From Sulfuritalea sp. (GTDB lineage Bacteria; Pseudomonadota; Gammaproteobacteria; Burkholderiales; Rhodocyclaceae): a stretch of 64,000 nt of DNA. Position numbers and translations under genes: made by a program. Where the stretch lies: the NCBI GenBank assembly GCA_030651305.1, contig JAUSCI010000037.1, forward strand, positions 29,340 through 93,339, written 5' to 3'. The notes beneath the pieces are model-generated. The model saw only the letters and a program-made list of their open reading frames with translations. It did not search any database and had not been told where the DNA came from. Numbering within the stretch: position 1 is the first letter of the stretch; each line of letters begins with the position of its first letter. Positions 29,055 through 39,059 of this stretch are shown here, piece by piece.

Positions 29055-29882
29055 TCAATCCAGCAGGTAGTCGGCCCCCGCCGTGGCGCCAGCGCCGACT
29101 TCCAAGCCGGGTATGGGTGGCACAATGATTTTGTAGGGCTGGCCACCGAGTTCGCCAGGAATGCCGCCCTTGGCCCAGGCGTGCACGCCGCCGGTTAGCA
29201 CCAGCAGGCGCGAGTCAGGATGTCGCCCCAGGTAGCGCAGGATGCCTTTGGCCATCACCCGGTTGCGCAGCACCTGCGCTTCGGCCAGATGGTACGCCGC
29301 CGCGCCGTCCCTGCTGTGTCCCGGGAAATAGCGCGTCATGAAGTTGACGTCGTCGTCTCTGATCGGCCGCGTTGACTCCGGCGGCAGGCCAAGCAGATCA
29401 CTGCTTGACAGGGCCGCGAAACCCTGTCGCGCGACCTTTTGTACGATCTCCCGCGGCGCGTTCAAGGCGATCATGGCGATGCCGTGGTCACGAGCAAAAA
29501 CAAAAATGTCGCGGTACAGCCACCAGCTCAGATTGCGCCAGTTGGCCTGGTAGATCCTGACGAATTCTGCTTCCGAAGTTTTCCTGGCGATCCATGCATC
29601 GAGTGCCGCCTGGTTTTGGATTTCGAACATCTCGATGCCGATGGCCAGCGGTCTGCCGGTTTGCTGCAAGCCCTTGATGACATCGAGTTGCAAGACGTGG
29701 TGTGCCGTCGAATCGTGACGCTCGCCGACGAACAACAGCGGCGCATCGCGTACTTCGGCAATCATCTGCTCGACATCGATGCGCTGGTTGTTTTCGGTGC
29801 GGATGGCGTGGGTAATGGAGCAACTGGCCAGCGCGAAGAAGTAGAGCGGCCAAAGTGCCCGCAACAAGCTGGGTGTGCTCAC
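29055..29882 (-). CDS. ChaN-family lipoprotein (haem-binding uptake/Tiki-like fold)
   Basis: LASC lipobox; LLFVGERHDSTAHHVLQLDVIKGL; GIEMFEIQNQAALDAW; LVLTGGVHAWAKGGIP. Confidence 0.85.
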   Translation of the reverse strand: MSTPSLLRALWPLYFFALASCSITHAIRTENNQRIDVEQMIAEVRDAPLLFVGERHDSTAHHVLQLDVIKGLQQTGRPLAIGIEMFEIQNQAALDAWIARKTSEAEFVRIYQANWRNLSWWLYRDIFVFARDHGIAMIALNAPREIVQKVARQGFAALSSSDLLGLPPESTRPIRDDDVNFMTRYFPGHSRDGAAAYHLAEAQVLRNRVMAKGILRYLGRHPDSRLLVLTGGVHAWAKGGIPGELGGQPYKIIVPPIPGLEVGAGATAGADYLLD

Positions 29883-30068
29883 GGGTTCGAAACCCGCCCC
29901 AGGAAATTCCCGGCCTTCGAAGAATTATATTTCCTACCCATGACTGTTAAGCCCCTTCCTGCTTTCCTTTCGGACCGAGATCGGCCGAACAACATGCCCC
30001 AAATCTTTGAGCATGGGGCAATGAATTAAGTTGCAATAGGTCGTTCCCGGCAAGGATGCTGCAGAGTC

Positions 30069-30092
30069 ATGGTGCCACCTTCAGGGCACCAT
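30069..30092. other. Inverted repeat ATGGTGCC-N8-GGCACCAT in intergenic region
   Basis: Perfect 8+8 bp inverted repeat. Confidence 0.6.
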
Positions 30093-30404
30093 AACGACAG
30101 GACAGATTGCGTGCTACAAAACCGGACAAACCATTACTTGCAACACTCCCAACAACCAGCGTTGCATCAGCAGGTCGTGTCGGATAGTATCCGCTTTACG
30201 GGCTTTATGATGTTCGCGTCGAGAATCGCAGAGCGCGAGAAATGGCAGCCCGCACCCTTCAATTTAGCCTTCCGCCGCGAAAAGACAGCGTGCAATCGAT
30301 GTTTTGCAAGATGTTCGAATGAGAATTCAATCAATGCCAAATTTCCTCGCTGATTGGCAGCATTCAGGGTTCGTAAGGATTAAGTCCGTACCGGAATTGC
30401 TTGC

Positions 30405-32057
30405 ATGAGCGACGGGGGCCGTGAGCGGGTGACAGAGGCGTTCGCGCGGCTTTTCCCGGCGGCGCTGCTGTGTGCCTTCTTGCTGTTCTTTTTTTACCGA
30501 CAGATCCACGACTACGACATATGGTTTCATTTGGTCGTAGGTCGCGAGATGGCGCACAACGGTGCGCTACCGAAGACGATGTTCTACCTCCTGCCGCTGC
30601 TGGGAGAACCGACGAACTACATTGAGTGGGGATTTGGCCTCGCCCAGCACCTAGCCTATGCCACAGCCGGCTTTTCCGGCATGGCCCTGCTCAATTCAGT
30701 GCTGGCGACCGGCGCGCTACTTTTTGCTTATTCCGCGGCGGTCGGGCGCAAGTCATGGTTGCATCCGGCGGCGCTGCTTGCGCTCGCCATCATTGCCTGG
30801 TCATTCAGAACACGCACCGAATATCGCGCCGAGATGGTCCTGTTTCTGGCCCTGGGCATCACCTTCTGGGCGCTTGAGCGGTTCATGGAGTGCGGACAAT
30901 GGCGCAAACTCGTTCCCATCCCTTTATGCGCCCTAATTCTGAGTCAAGCTCACCCATCGAGCCTGCTTATCGTGCCGCTGATAGGTGCCTATGGTATTGA
31001 GGCGTTGCGCACTCCGCCGTCCGGGGCGACCCGGGCCGGTTCGCTCGTCGCGCTGGCTGGAAGTGCTGGCCTGGCGCTCCTGCTCGCCTGCGTTAACCCC
31101 TATGGCTGGCGGCAGGTAGCGTTGCCGGTCATCGCCCACTTGGCTGATTTAAGCAATCCCGACCTGATGTACGCGGTCACCGAGTACCAACCGGTGATGG
31201 CAACGGATTTTCGCAGCACCTATATCGTCCTGGTACTGCTGGCCATACCAGCGGTGTTGTTGGCGCCCCGGCACCGGATCGCGGCGGGTCTTCTGCTTGC
31301 GGTCTTTGGTGGCCTTGCATTTCTCTATGCACGCAATATCGGGCTATTCGCACTCGTGCTCACGATTCCGGCCGTGCGCCTGGCGTTGCGCGTGTGGCCG
31401 CAAGAGTTGCCCGCGTGGCCGTCGCGCGCCGCCGCCGCCGCCGTTCCACTGGCGTTTCTCATGGCGTTTCCCCTGTGGCGCGGCGACTGGGGCAGTGGCC
31501 CGGTTCCGCAGGTATTCCCGGAGCAGTCGGTTAGCTACCTGCGCACCCACCTGCCGCGAGCGCGCGTTTTTAACTTTATCGATTATGGGGGTTACCTCGC
31601 TTGGGCGCTTGGGCGCGAAGCCACCGTGTTTGCTGACAGTCACGATACCGCCATGAACCGTGCCGCCGAACTGCACGACGGTGTTTTTCAGGCCGAACCA
31701 GGTTGGCAGGATGTTCTTGAACGGTATCGCATCAACGCGATTTTCACTCCGACCCTGATGTCTTACTCAGGCCGCTTGATAACGCTGGTGGTACCACTGG
31801 CGAACGACAATAACTGGCAGTTGGTGAATGTCGAAGATGCCGGCCTGCTATTTGTGCGCAGCGACCTGGCTCCAGCCACCGTGATTGACAAGCGTGAAAT
31901 TTGGCGCCACATGCTCGTCGAGGCACAATGGGTGCTCGACACCTACCCGGATCATCCGCAGCCCTGGCTAGCGCGTGCGCTGGCGCAAGAGGCGCTCGGT
32001 GATGTAGGGCAAGCGTTACTGTCCCGTCGCCGCTTCGACGCAAGTCAGCGGCGGTAA
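30405..32057 (+). CDS. Polytopic membrane protein, DxDxWWHL-like/GT-C-like
   Basis: IHDYDIWFHLVVGREMA and many TM segments, soluble C-terminus. Confidence 0.6.
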   Translation: MSDGGRERVTEAFARLFPAALLCAFLLFFFYRQIHDYDIWFHLVVGREMAHNGALPKTMFYLLPLLGEPTNYIEWGFGLAQHLAYATAGFSGMALLNSVLATGALLFAYSAAVGRKSWLHPAALLALAIIAWSFRTRTEYRAEMVLFLALGITFWALERFMECGQWRKLVPIPLCALILSQAHPSSLLIVPLIGAYGIEALRTPPSGATRAGSLVALAGSAGLALLLACVNPYGWRQVALPVIAHLADLSNPDLMYAVTEYQPVMATDFRSTYIVLVLLAIPAVLLAPRHRIAAGLLLAVFGGLAFLYARNIGLFALVLTIPAVRLALRVWPQELPAWPSRAAAAAVPLAFLMAFPLWRGDWGSGPVPQVFPEQSVSYLRTHLPRARVFNFIDYGGYLAWALGREATVFADSHDTAMNRAAELHDGVFQAEPGWQDVLERYRINAIFTPTLMSYSGRLITLVVPLANDNNWQLVNVEDAGLLFVRSDLAPATVIDKREIWRHMLVEAQWVLDTYPDHPQPWLARALAQEALGDVGQALLSRRRFDASQRR

Positions 32058-32105
32058 GCGGTGCCATAGAACGTTTTGGCTGCGCCAGAAAAATGCACCA
32101 ATTTA

Positions 32106-33849
32106 CCTATCTTCCTCAGTTGGCCGTCTTGAAACTGTTGCAAACTGAGCGCTGACGAGGGTTTTGGGCGAACAGGGAAGGTCACCCGATGGGTGAAGCG
32201 GGATTTGAGAAAAACGCGCTGGTAAGAGCGGTTGGCGAGGCGATTGCGGAGCAGATGAGAGAAGCGAGTGACCTGCGCGTCAGCACACCCGGTGGTCGGT
32301 TTCAAGTGCGGTGGGATAAGAACGGCAGCGCCAGCGCCTTGGGCCAGTTGGCGTTCTTTGCGGAGTTCCTGGAAGTACCGGGGCTGTTTGAGCGCTGGGT
32401 CAAAAGTTGCCCGCTGGCCTACACCAGCGGCAATACTCCGGAGGTAGCTGACGTACTGGGCACCCGGCTGCTCTCGATTCTTGATGGCCAGAGACGCTAT
32501 GCGCACGTGGCCGGGTTGCGCGGTGACGCGGTGGCCCCGCAACTGCTGGGCATGACCCAGATCATCAGCGACGAAAGCCTGCGCCGAGCGCTGAAACATC
32601 TCGCGCCCTGCATCGGCAAACGCTGTCCTGAGGACGAGCGCATTCGACGCGAAGCCCAATTGACCAAGAGCACCGAGTGGATGGATACCGCGCTGAAGGA
32701 AAGCATCCACGAAGCGCTGCGCACCGGCTGGATACTCGATTGTGACACCACGATCAAGCTGCTCTACGGTCATCAGGACGGCGCTGAAATCAGCTACAAC
32801 CCGACCAAACCGAAGCGTCCCAGTCATGCCATCCACACCTACTGGATCGCCAACATGCGCCTGGTGCTCGATGCCGAAGTTCAAGGCCGCAAGGCCCATG
32901 CCGCCAAACACAGCCTGTCGCGACTGATCGTTATCCTCAAGACACTCCCACCTGAGCAGCGTCCCCGGTTGGTCCGTGGCGACAATTCCTTTGGTAACGA
33001 GCCGCTCATGATCGAACTCGAAGCGATTGGTCAGACGTATCTGTTCAAGCTGCGCCAAAGCCCCGGCGTCAAGCGTCTGATTGAGCGACACTGGTCGCGG
33101 ACGGACTGGAAGGATATCGGTGAGGGGTATCACGCCGTCGAAGCGGAGCTTGCCTTGTCCGGTTGGAGCCGTGCGCGACGAGTGGTCGTGGTACGCCGAG
33201 CCGTGAAGGACACGCTCGTGGCGGAGACGAAGAAGATGAGCAAGCGGGAGAAGCGCCAGCAACGTCTGCACTTTGCCGATCCGCTGCAACCGGTGAAGCT
33301 CTGGGAATACGCCGTCCTGGTGACCAATTCCGACTACAATCCGGACGCCATCGGTCAGCTCTATCGGGATCGTTCGGATTGCGAGAACGGCTTTGATGAG
33401 TTGAAGAACCAGTGGGGCTGGGGCGGCTACACGACCCAGGATATGGAACGCTGCAATCTCTCGGCGCATGCGGTGGCCCTGATTTACAACTGGTGGAGTT
33501 GGCATGTGCGACTGGCACACCCGAAGACGCGGCTGGAGGCCATTACCTCTCGACCCTTGTTGTTGGCGGGAGTGGCGCGATTGACTCAGCATGCCGGTCA
33601 ATCACGGCTTCTACTGGCATTGACCCATGCCGCAGGTGATCAGATCAAAGCCATGATTGCCAATATACGCATGGGCTTGGACGCCGTTCTCGCATCTGCG
33701 CCTCAGCTGACCAAACCGGAGCGATGGAGGGCCCTCGTGCGTTACATCATTCAAAAAATCATCGCGGCCAAACCGAAAAATCACTCGCCACCGGCCCTCT
33801 CGCCGTCAGTTTCGCTTCTCATCCCACCGGGGTAACAGAGGAAATTAGG
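32106..33849 (+). mobile_element. IS1380-family-like insertion sequence
   Basis: Ends CCTATCTTCCTCAGTTGGCC and (reverse complement) CCTAATTTCCTCTGTTACCC match at 15 of 20; encloses one intact transposase; no clear target duplication seen. Confidence 0.75.
32189..33835 (+). CDS. IS1380-family-like transposase
   Basis: DCDTTIKLLYGHQDGAEISYNP, RGDNSFGNE, YRDRSDCENGFDELKNQWGWGGYTT. Confidence 0.85.
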   Translation: MGEAGFEKNALVRAVGEAIAEQMREASDLRVSTPGGRFQVRWDKNGSASALGQLAFFAEFLEVPGLFERWVKSCPLAYTSGNTPEVADVLGTRLLSILDGQRRYAHVAGLRGDAVAPQLLGMTQIISDESLRRALKHLAPCIGKRCPEDERIRREAQLTKSTEWMDTALKESIHEALRTGWILDCDTTIKLLYGHQDGAEISYNPTKPKRPSHAIHTYWIANMRLVLDAEVQGRKAHAAKHSLSRLIVILKTLPPEQRPRLVRGDNSFGNEPLMIELEAIGQTYLFKLRQSPGVKRLIERHWSRTDWKDIGEGYHAVEAELALSGWSRARRVVVVRRAVKDTLVAETKKMSKREKRQQRLHFADPLQPVKLWEYAVLVTNSDYNPDAIGQLYRDRSDCENGFDELKNQWGWGGYTTQDMERCNLSAHAVALIYNWWSWHVRLAHPKTRLEAITSRPLLLAGVARLTQHAGQSRLLLALTHAAGDQIKAMIANIRMGLDAVLASAPQLTKPERWRALVRYIIQKIIAAKPKNHSPPALSPSVSLLIPPG

Positions 33850-34107
33850 ATGAATTTCCTGCTCAACGATATCTGGACGTTCGGTCGCACCAGGCTGATG
33901 TCCTCCTCCAGCAGCACAAGCAAGACTGACAGTGAACCTCGCACCGGTTCCTTGCACTGACACTCCGCCTGCCCAGCCCAAGTTCTGAACCCATGAAAAT
34001 GTGTGATCCGATTTCGGTCTGCGCATTGCTACGGAAGGACTCCCCTCCCCACGATAGACCTTTTTGTCTAGTCTGCTGATGTTTTTGGCGCGAGGATGCT
34101 TGATAAT

Positions 34108-35634
34108 CTGAAGTTTAGACACACGCCACGACCCACCGCCCGGAATTTCCCCGGTGGAGAGCAATGACAACAACATGAACACGACGATTCGACGCCGACC
34201 TACTCAATGCCACACGACTCAACACTGCAAACGCTGATCCTGACCGGGGAAAGGCATCACGAAATTCCCCGACTTCGGGTCGAAGGCGCGCCTTACGCGA
34301 AGTCCGATAAATTGAATCCGCATCCACTGGCCAAACAGTCCCGCGGTGATCATGGCGCCCCTGCGCCAAGGCGCGATATCCTTCAGCGGAAAGGCTCCCC
34401 ACAGTTTCAAGGCAAGCAACTGCATCAAGGCATACGCCGTGGAACGAATCTACATCCACAGTTCCAGCGCTTGCTTCGACTGCTGCCACAGATTTGTCAC
34501 ACCCCACCAGCGCTTCAGATTGTGAAACAAGGGTTCGATACCCCAGCGCTCGGCATAGATATCCACCACGTCCCGTGCCGACAGACCCGTCTCGGTCGCC
34601 AGAATCAGCCCTGGGCGCGACCACGTGCCGTCGTCCTAGTGCATCTCGCACCACACTGCCCGTACCGGCAGCTCCTTGAGAAAGCGTGCGATCGCAATAA
34701 CCGAGCGCAGACGGACGCGCTGCGACTTGCTGTACAGCGTGAGTTCCATCTCCGTCATTGGCAGCATATCGAGCAGGGCGGCATCGATCCGTTGCCCGTA
34801 CTTGCGCTTGCGCCCTCGACGTTTTGGCTTCGGCGGCAGAAACAAGGCCGTGTCTCGCCGCACCTACCCGATGATCCGCACGCGCTGGTCGAGCAACGGC
34901 AGAATCGGACTCTTGCGTATAAACCAGGCATCGATCAGAAGGCGCGCGTCCTTGTCCTGCCCCCTCACCAAGTCGATCAACTGCCGGGCCATCCAGAGCT
35001 TGCCACGTTGGCCGGATTCCTCGACCAGCCAGGAACGAATCGGGACCGTCAGAGCCGAACCCAGCCGTACCCGCACGACCAGGGGCAAGGTCACCCAACA
35101 CTGGCTGTTCAGAAAGGTCGGCCGATTGGCCTTGCGCTCACGGTCGTGCTTGACACCGATGCCCGGCCCGGTCTTCGCTGTGCGGGGTACCAGCGTTTCG
35201 TCGACAATCAGATTCACCAGTTCGGCCGGGAACACCCATTGCACCAGTTGCGGCAGGCGAATCGACAGATCGGCGACCGAGACATGCGCCCGCTCAATCA
35301 GCTTGTAACAGGTGGTCCAATGAGCTCTCGACAAATGGCCCCGATGGCACGGGTGGCCCAACCTTCCGGGTTGAGCATGCAACCGATCAAGAGTTCGACG
35401 AAGGTCCGACGCGAGCGCGGTGGCACGGCCACCACGAGAAAGGAAATCCATTTCGAGAGCAGCAGGCAAACCGAAGCAGTGAGAGACATGAGGGAGCATC
35501 CGCGAGGGAAAACTCCTCATTGGTCGCCGCAAGCGAACGTCATGCCTGGTTTTTTTGCACTTTTTTAAAAATATATTTCGCGCCACGGGGATACCTTCGG
35601 CATCGGACGGCAGCCGAGAGTGTCTAAACTTCAG
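34108..35634 (-). mobile_element. IS4-family insertion sequence with perfect 15-bp terminal inverted repeats
   Basis: CTGAAGTTTAGACAC (34108-34122) and GTGTCTAAACTTCAG (35620-35634); 8-bp direct repeats TTGATAAT at 34100-34107 and 35635-35642. Confidence 0.93.
34219..35520 (-). pseudogene. IS4-family transposase interrupted by three in-frame TAG codons
   Basis: One frame, TAG at about 34864-34866, 34636-34638 and 34429-34431; YREK signature YAERWGIEPLFHNLK between them; no frameshift. Confidence 0.88.
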
Positions 35635-35689
35635 TTGATAATGTGAAGGTGATTTCATTTCTGTATTGTTAGCATCTGCCTCGCCCCCA

Positions 35690-38062
35690 ATGAGCGCCTA
35701 TCCCCCAATGTCATCAGCTACCGATTTGTCCACGGGAGGAGTGTGCTCCAGCAATCGACGGTGTGGGCTGTTGTTGCTCGCTTTGCAGATTCTCGTCGCG
35801 TCGGTCATCTACTGGAAATTCCTGAACGGCAGCCAGTACTTCGCATTCGCGGACATCGGCAGCGATACCTACACTCAATTCATTCCTCTGGCCATGCACA
35901 TGGCCGATTACCTCGGCAACGAGGGTTTTCCCGGCTGGTCCTTCCAGGTCGGGTTGGGCGCCAGCCTGGGCATGTTGACCGATCCATTCCTGCTGTTGTC
36001 GACGGTCTTCGGCGCGGAGGCCGTCCCCGGCCTCCGCATCTGGATTTTCATGCTCAAGATCGCTTGCGGCGGCGCTTTTTTCCTGCAGGCGTTACTCGCG
36101 CTTGAGCTCCGCCGCGAAGCTGCCCTCGTTGGCGCGCTCGCTTACTCATTTTGTGGCTACCTGCTGATCGACGGCCAGTGGGATCCGCATGCCAGCGAAT
36201 TTGTCTTCCATGCTCTGCTGCTGTGGGTCGTGGTCCGTCATCGACGCAACGGGGGTGTCCTGGTATTGCCGCTTGCCGTCGCCGCGATGGCCGCCTCTGG
36301 CATCTTCATGTTCTCGGTCGGCATCTTCCTCGCCTTGCTGTTCATCGCCAATCTCGTGGGCAGTGAGCAGCGGCAACAAGTTGCCCGCGACTGGTGCCTG
36401 AAAACCTTTCCGCTCGCCCTTCTCGGACTGCTCATCGCCGCGCCGATTGTCATTCCGAATGCCATGCAGTTGTTGGATAGCCCGCGCGTTACCGGCACCC
36501 AGTCAATGTTCGCCGATCGCCTGCGCGACCTCGCCTCGCCCAATGCCATAGATACCGTCTTTGCGCAACTCGCCGGGTTCTGGCACAAGGACATCGTCGG
36601 CATCGGCAACAACTACCGCGGCTGGATGAACTATCTCGAAGGTCCCGGATTCTGGGTCGGTATCCTGCCTCTGCTGCTCATCCCCCAACTTTGGCGCGGC
36701 GTGCGGAGCGATCGGATATGGCTGATCGCCGGCCTTGCCACGCTGGCCTTTTATATTCTTAGCCCGTTCGTTCGCTTCGCCGCGTTTGGCTTCGGCCAGT
36801 TTTACTTCCGCGTGTCGACGCTCTGGGTCGCGATGCTGCTTCTCGTGCTCTTTGCCCGCGCGCTGTCAATTGTCCTGGAGCGCGGTCTTGACCGGCGCTT
36901 GTTCGCCGTCACCGCCGTCGTTTGCCTTGCCTTGCTCGGCGCCGTTGTCGCGCACTATCAAGCCGTGGTTCGAAGCGACCATGTGTTCATGCTGCTGGTC
37001 TTGATCGGTGTCGCAACATTCGGCCTCATGCTGTGGTCGCGAAGCCGACTGACGGGCAGCCCGGTGACTATTGCCTTGCTGATCTTCGTTGCTGCCGAGG
37101 CAATGCTGATCGGTTGGCCAAGCGCCAACGAAGGCAGGCTGGCCGTGACCCGCCAGAATTTCGGCTACGCCGATGCAACACCCAGCGCAGTCAAGTTCAT
37201 CAAGAGCCAAGACCCGGCCTTTTACAGAATCGAGAAGACATACGAGTCGGTTGGATTCTGCGACTCCACTGCTCAAGGCTACTTCGGGGTCAAGTCCTAC
37301 TTCTTCCATGGATCAGGCATTGTCGCCTTCAACATTGCTCTCGGCTTGATTCCAAACCGTAGCCGCGGCACCAATTTCACCAACTGGCTGCCCGGCCTGG
37401 GAGATCGTTTTGCGCTATATTCACTGCTCGGCGTAAGGTATGTCGTCAGTCCTTTACCCTTGCACTGGCCAGGCTTTGAGGCAATCGCCGGCAACCGCGT
37501 GCTGACCATTTATCGCAACCATTACGCGCTACCGCTTGGCATCGTTCAGGAAGCCCAGTATCCTCGCGAACGTCTAGCCCAACTGCCGAACGAAACCAAG
37601 GACCTGATGATGATCAACGCAGCCATTGTTGAACGCCCGATTGACGGCCTTCGACTTGCTGACGAACGGGATCTTGACCCGTATGCGCTCGACGCTGTCG
37701 ACAGGTATCTTGCGCAACCGGCACATCGCCACCAGTCAAGTGGTCTGCAAGTTGATCGGTTCTCGCACCAGCATATTACCGGGCGCATTCCCGGCGGTAA
37801 CGGCGGCATCCTCGTGTTCTCAATTCCCAATTCCCCTGGCTGGATCGTTCGCATCGATGGTACTGATACACCGAGCTTCCGCGCCAACCTGGGAATGCTT
37901 GCGGTCCGGATCGATCGTGGCCCGCACGCCGTCGAACTTGAATTTCGACAGCCAGGACGTCGCATCGGCTATGCCATTGGGGCTGTCGCCGCGATGTTGC
38001 TGGCATTGACGTGGTGGCTGTCTACACGCCGCCAATGGGCCACTGCGGCCGGCTCGCTATGA
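35690..38062 (+). CDS. YfhO-like polytopic membrane protein
   Basis: YFAFADIGSDTYTQFIPLAMHMADYL, many TM segments; start uncertain (35666, 35690 or 35708). Confidence 0.7.
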   Translation: MSAYPPMSSATDLSTGGVCSSNRRCGLLLLALQILVASVIYWKFLNGSQYFAFADIGSDTYTQFIPLAMHMADYLGNEGFPGWSFQVGLGASLGMLTDPFLLLSTVFGAEAVPGLRIWIFMLKIACGGAFFLQALLALELRREAALVGALAYSFCGYLLIDGQWDPHASEFVFHALLLWVVVRHRRNGGVLVLPLAVAAMAASGIFMFSVGIFLALLFIANLVGSEQRQQVARDWCLKTFPLALLGLLIAAPIVIPNAMQLLDSPRVTGTQSMFADRLRDLASPNAIDTVFAQLAGFWHKDIVGIGNNYRGWMNYLEGPGFWVGILPLLLIPQLWRGVRSDRIWLIAGLATLAFYILSPFVRFAAFGFGQFYFRVSTLWVAMLLLVLFARALSIVLERGLDRRLFAVTAVVCLALLGAVVAHYQAVVRSDHVFMLLVLIGVATFGLMLWSRSRLTGSPVTIALLIFVAAEAMLIGWPSANEGRLAVTRQNFGYADATPSAVKFIKSQDPAFYRIEKTYESVGFCDSTAQGYFGVKSYFFHGSGIVAFNIALGLIPNRSRGTNFTNWLPGLGDRFALYSLLGVRYVVSPLPLHWPGFEAIAGNRVLTIYRNHYALPLGIVQEAQYPRERLAQLPNETKDLMMINAAIVERPIDGLRLADERDLDPYALDAVDRYLAQPAHRHQSSGLQVDRFSHQHITGRIPGGNGGILVFSIPNSPGWIVRIDGTDTPSFRANLGMLAVRIDRGPHAVELEFRQPGRRIGYAIGAVAAMLLALTWWLSTRRQWATAAGSL

Positions 38063-39054
38063 GTCCTTCCATGCCCTCCAGCGTTGAATCAATGCCCGTC
38101 AGGCTTGCGGTCTCCGTCACCGTCCCCGTGTATAACGAGGCCGAAAACCTTCGCGAACTCTACACTCGCCTTGTGCCGATCCTCGATGGCTTGGGTAAGA
38201 CTTGGGAGGTCATTCTGGTCAACGACGGCAGCAACGATGGAAGCGACCTCGTTCTCGATGAACTCGCAGAGTCCGACTCGCGGATCAAGGTCATCCACTT
38301 CCGGCGCAACGCCGGCCAAACCGCGGCAATGATGGCGGGCGTCGACTTTGCTCAGGGCGAGATCATCGTACCGATGGATGCCGATTTGCAAAACGATCCT
38401 GCCGACATTCCAATGCTCCTGGAGAAATTGGATCAGGGCTTCGACGTCGTCTCGGGTTGGCGTAAGGACAGGCAGGATCATTCGCTGCGACGCAACCTGC
38501 CGAGCAGGATTGCAAACTCGCTGATATCCGTGGTCTCGGGCGTTCCGCTCCACGATTACGGATGCTCGCTCAAGGCTTATCGGCGCGATGTCATCAAGGG
38601 CGTCAAGCTATACGGCGAAATGCACCGCTTTATTCCGATCTATGCCAGTTGGTTGGGTGCCAAGGTCGCCGAAGTTCCGGTCAGACACCATCCGCGCGTG
38701 GCCGGCACATCGAAGTACGGACTTGAGCGTGTTGTCAAGGTCATCCTCGACCTGATCGTCGTCAAATTTCTTGACCGTTACTACCAGAAGCCAATCTATA
38801 TCTTTGGCGGTTTTGGTCTGATTAACTTTGTCGTCAGCCTGCTTGCAGGCCTCTGGGCCGTCTATCTGAAATTTTTCCAGAACACCTCTTTCGTCCAGAC
38901 GCCGCTGCCCTTGCTTTCTGTCATGGCGACCATCACCGGCGTCATGTGCATCCTGCTCGGGCTGGTTGCGGAAATGGTGACCCGCAACTGGCACGAATCG
39001 CAGGACAAACCGACCTATATCGTCGGAGCAACCCGAAATCTCGACTCGGGTTAG
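38059..39054 (+). CDS. Family 2 glycosyltransferase (polyprenyl-phosphate sugar transferase, GtrB/DPM-like) with C-terminal TM helices
   Basis: VTVPVYNEAENLRELY, LVNDGSNDGS, PMDADLQNDPADIP, two C-terminal TM segments. Confidence 0.9.
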   Translation: MSPSMPSSVESMPVRLAVSVTVPVYNEAENLRELYTRLVPILDGLGKTWEVILVNDGSNDGSDLVLDELAESDSRIKVIHFRRNAGQTAAMMAGVDFAQGEIIVPMDADLQNDPADIPMLLEKLDQGFDVVSGWRKDRQDHSLRRNLPSRIANSLISVVSGVPLHDYGCSLKAYRRDVIKGVKLYGEMHRFIPIYASWLGAKVAEVPVRHHPRVAGTSKYGLERVVKVILDLIVVKFLDRYYQKPIYIFGGFGLINFVVSLLAGLWAVYLKFFQNTSFVQTPLPLLSVMATITGVMCILLGLVAEMVTRNWHESQDKPTYIVGATRNLDSG

Positions 39055-39059
39055 CCCAG

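Noticed and set aside
32045-33601. 518-aa minus-strand ORF across the IS1380-type element
   Set aside because: Antisense to a clear transposase
34207-35568. 453-aa ORF on the plus strand across the IS4 element
   Set aside because: Antisense to the transposase; the minus strand carries the YREK signature, so the plus ORF is a GC-related shadow
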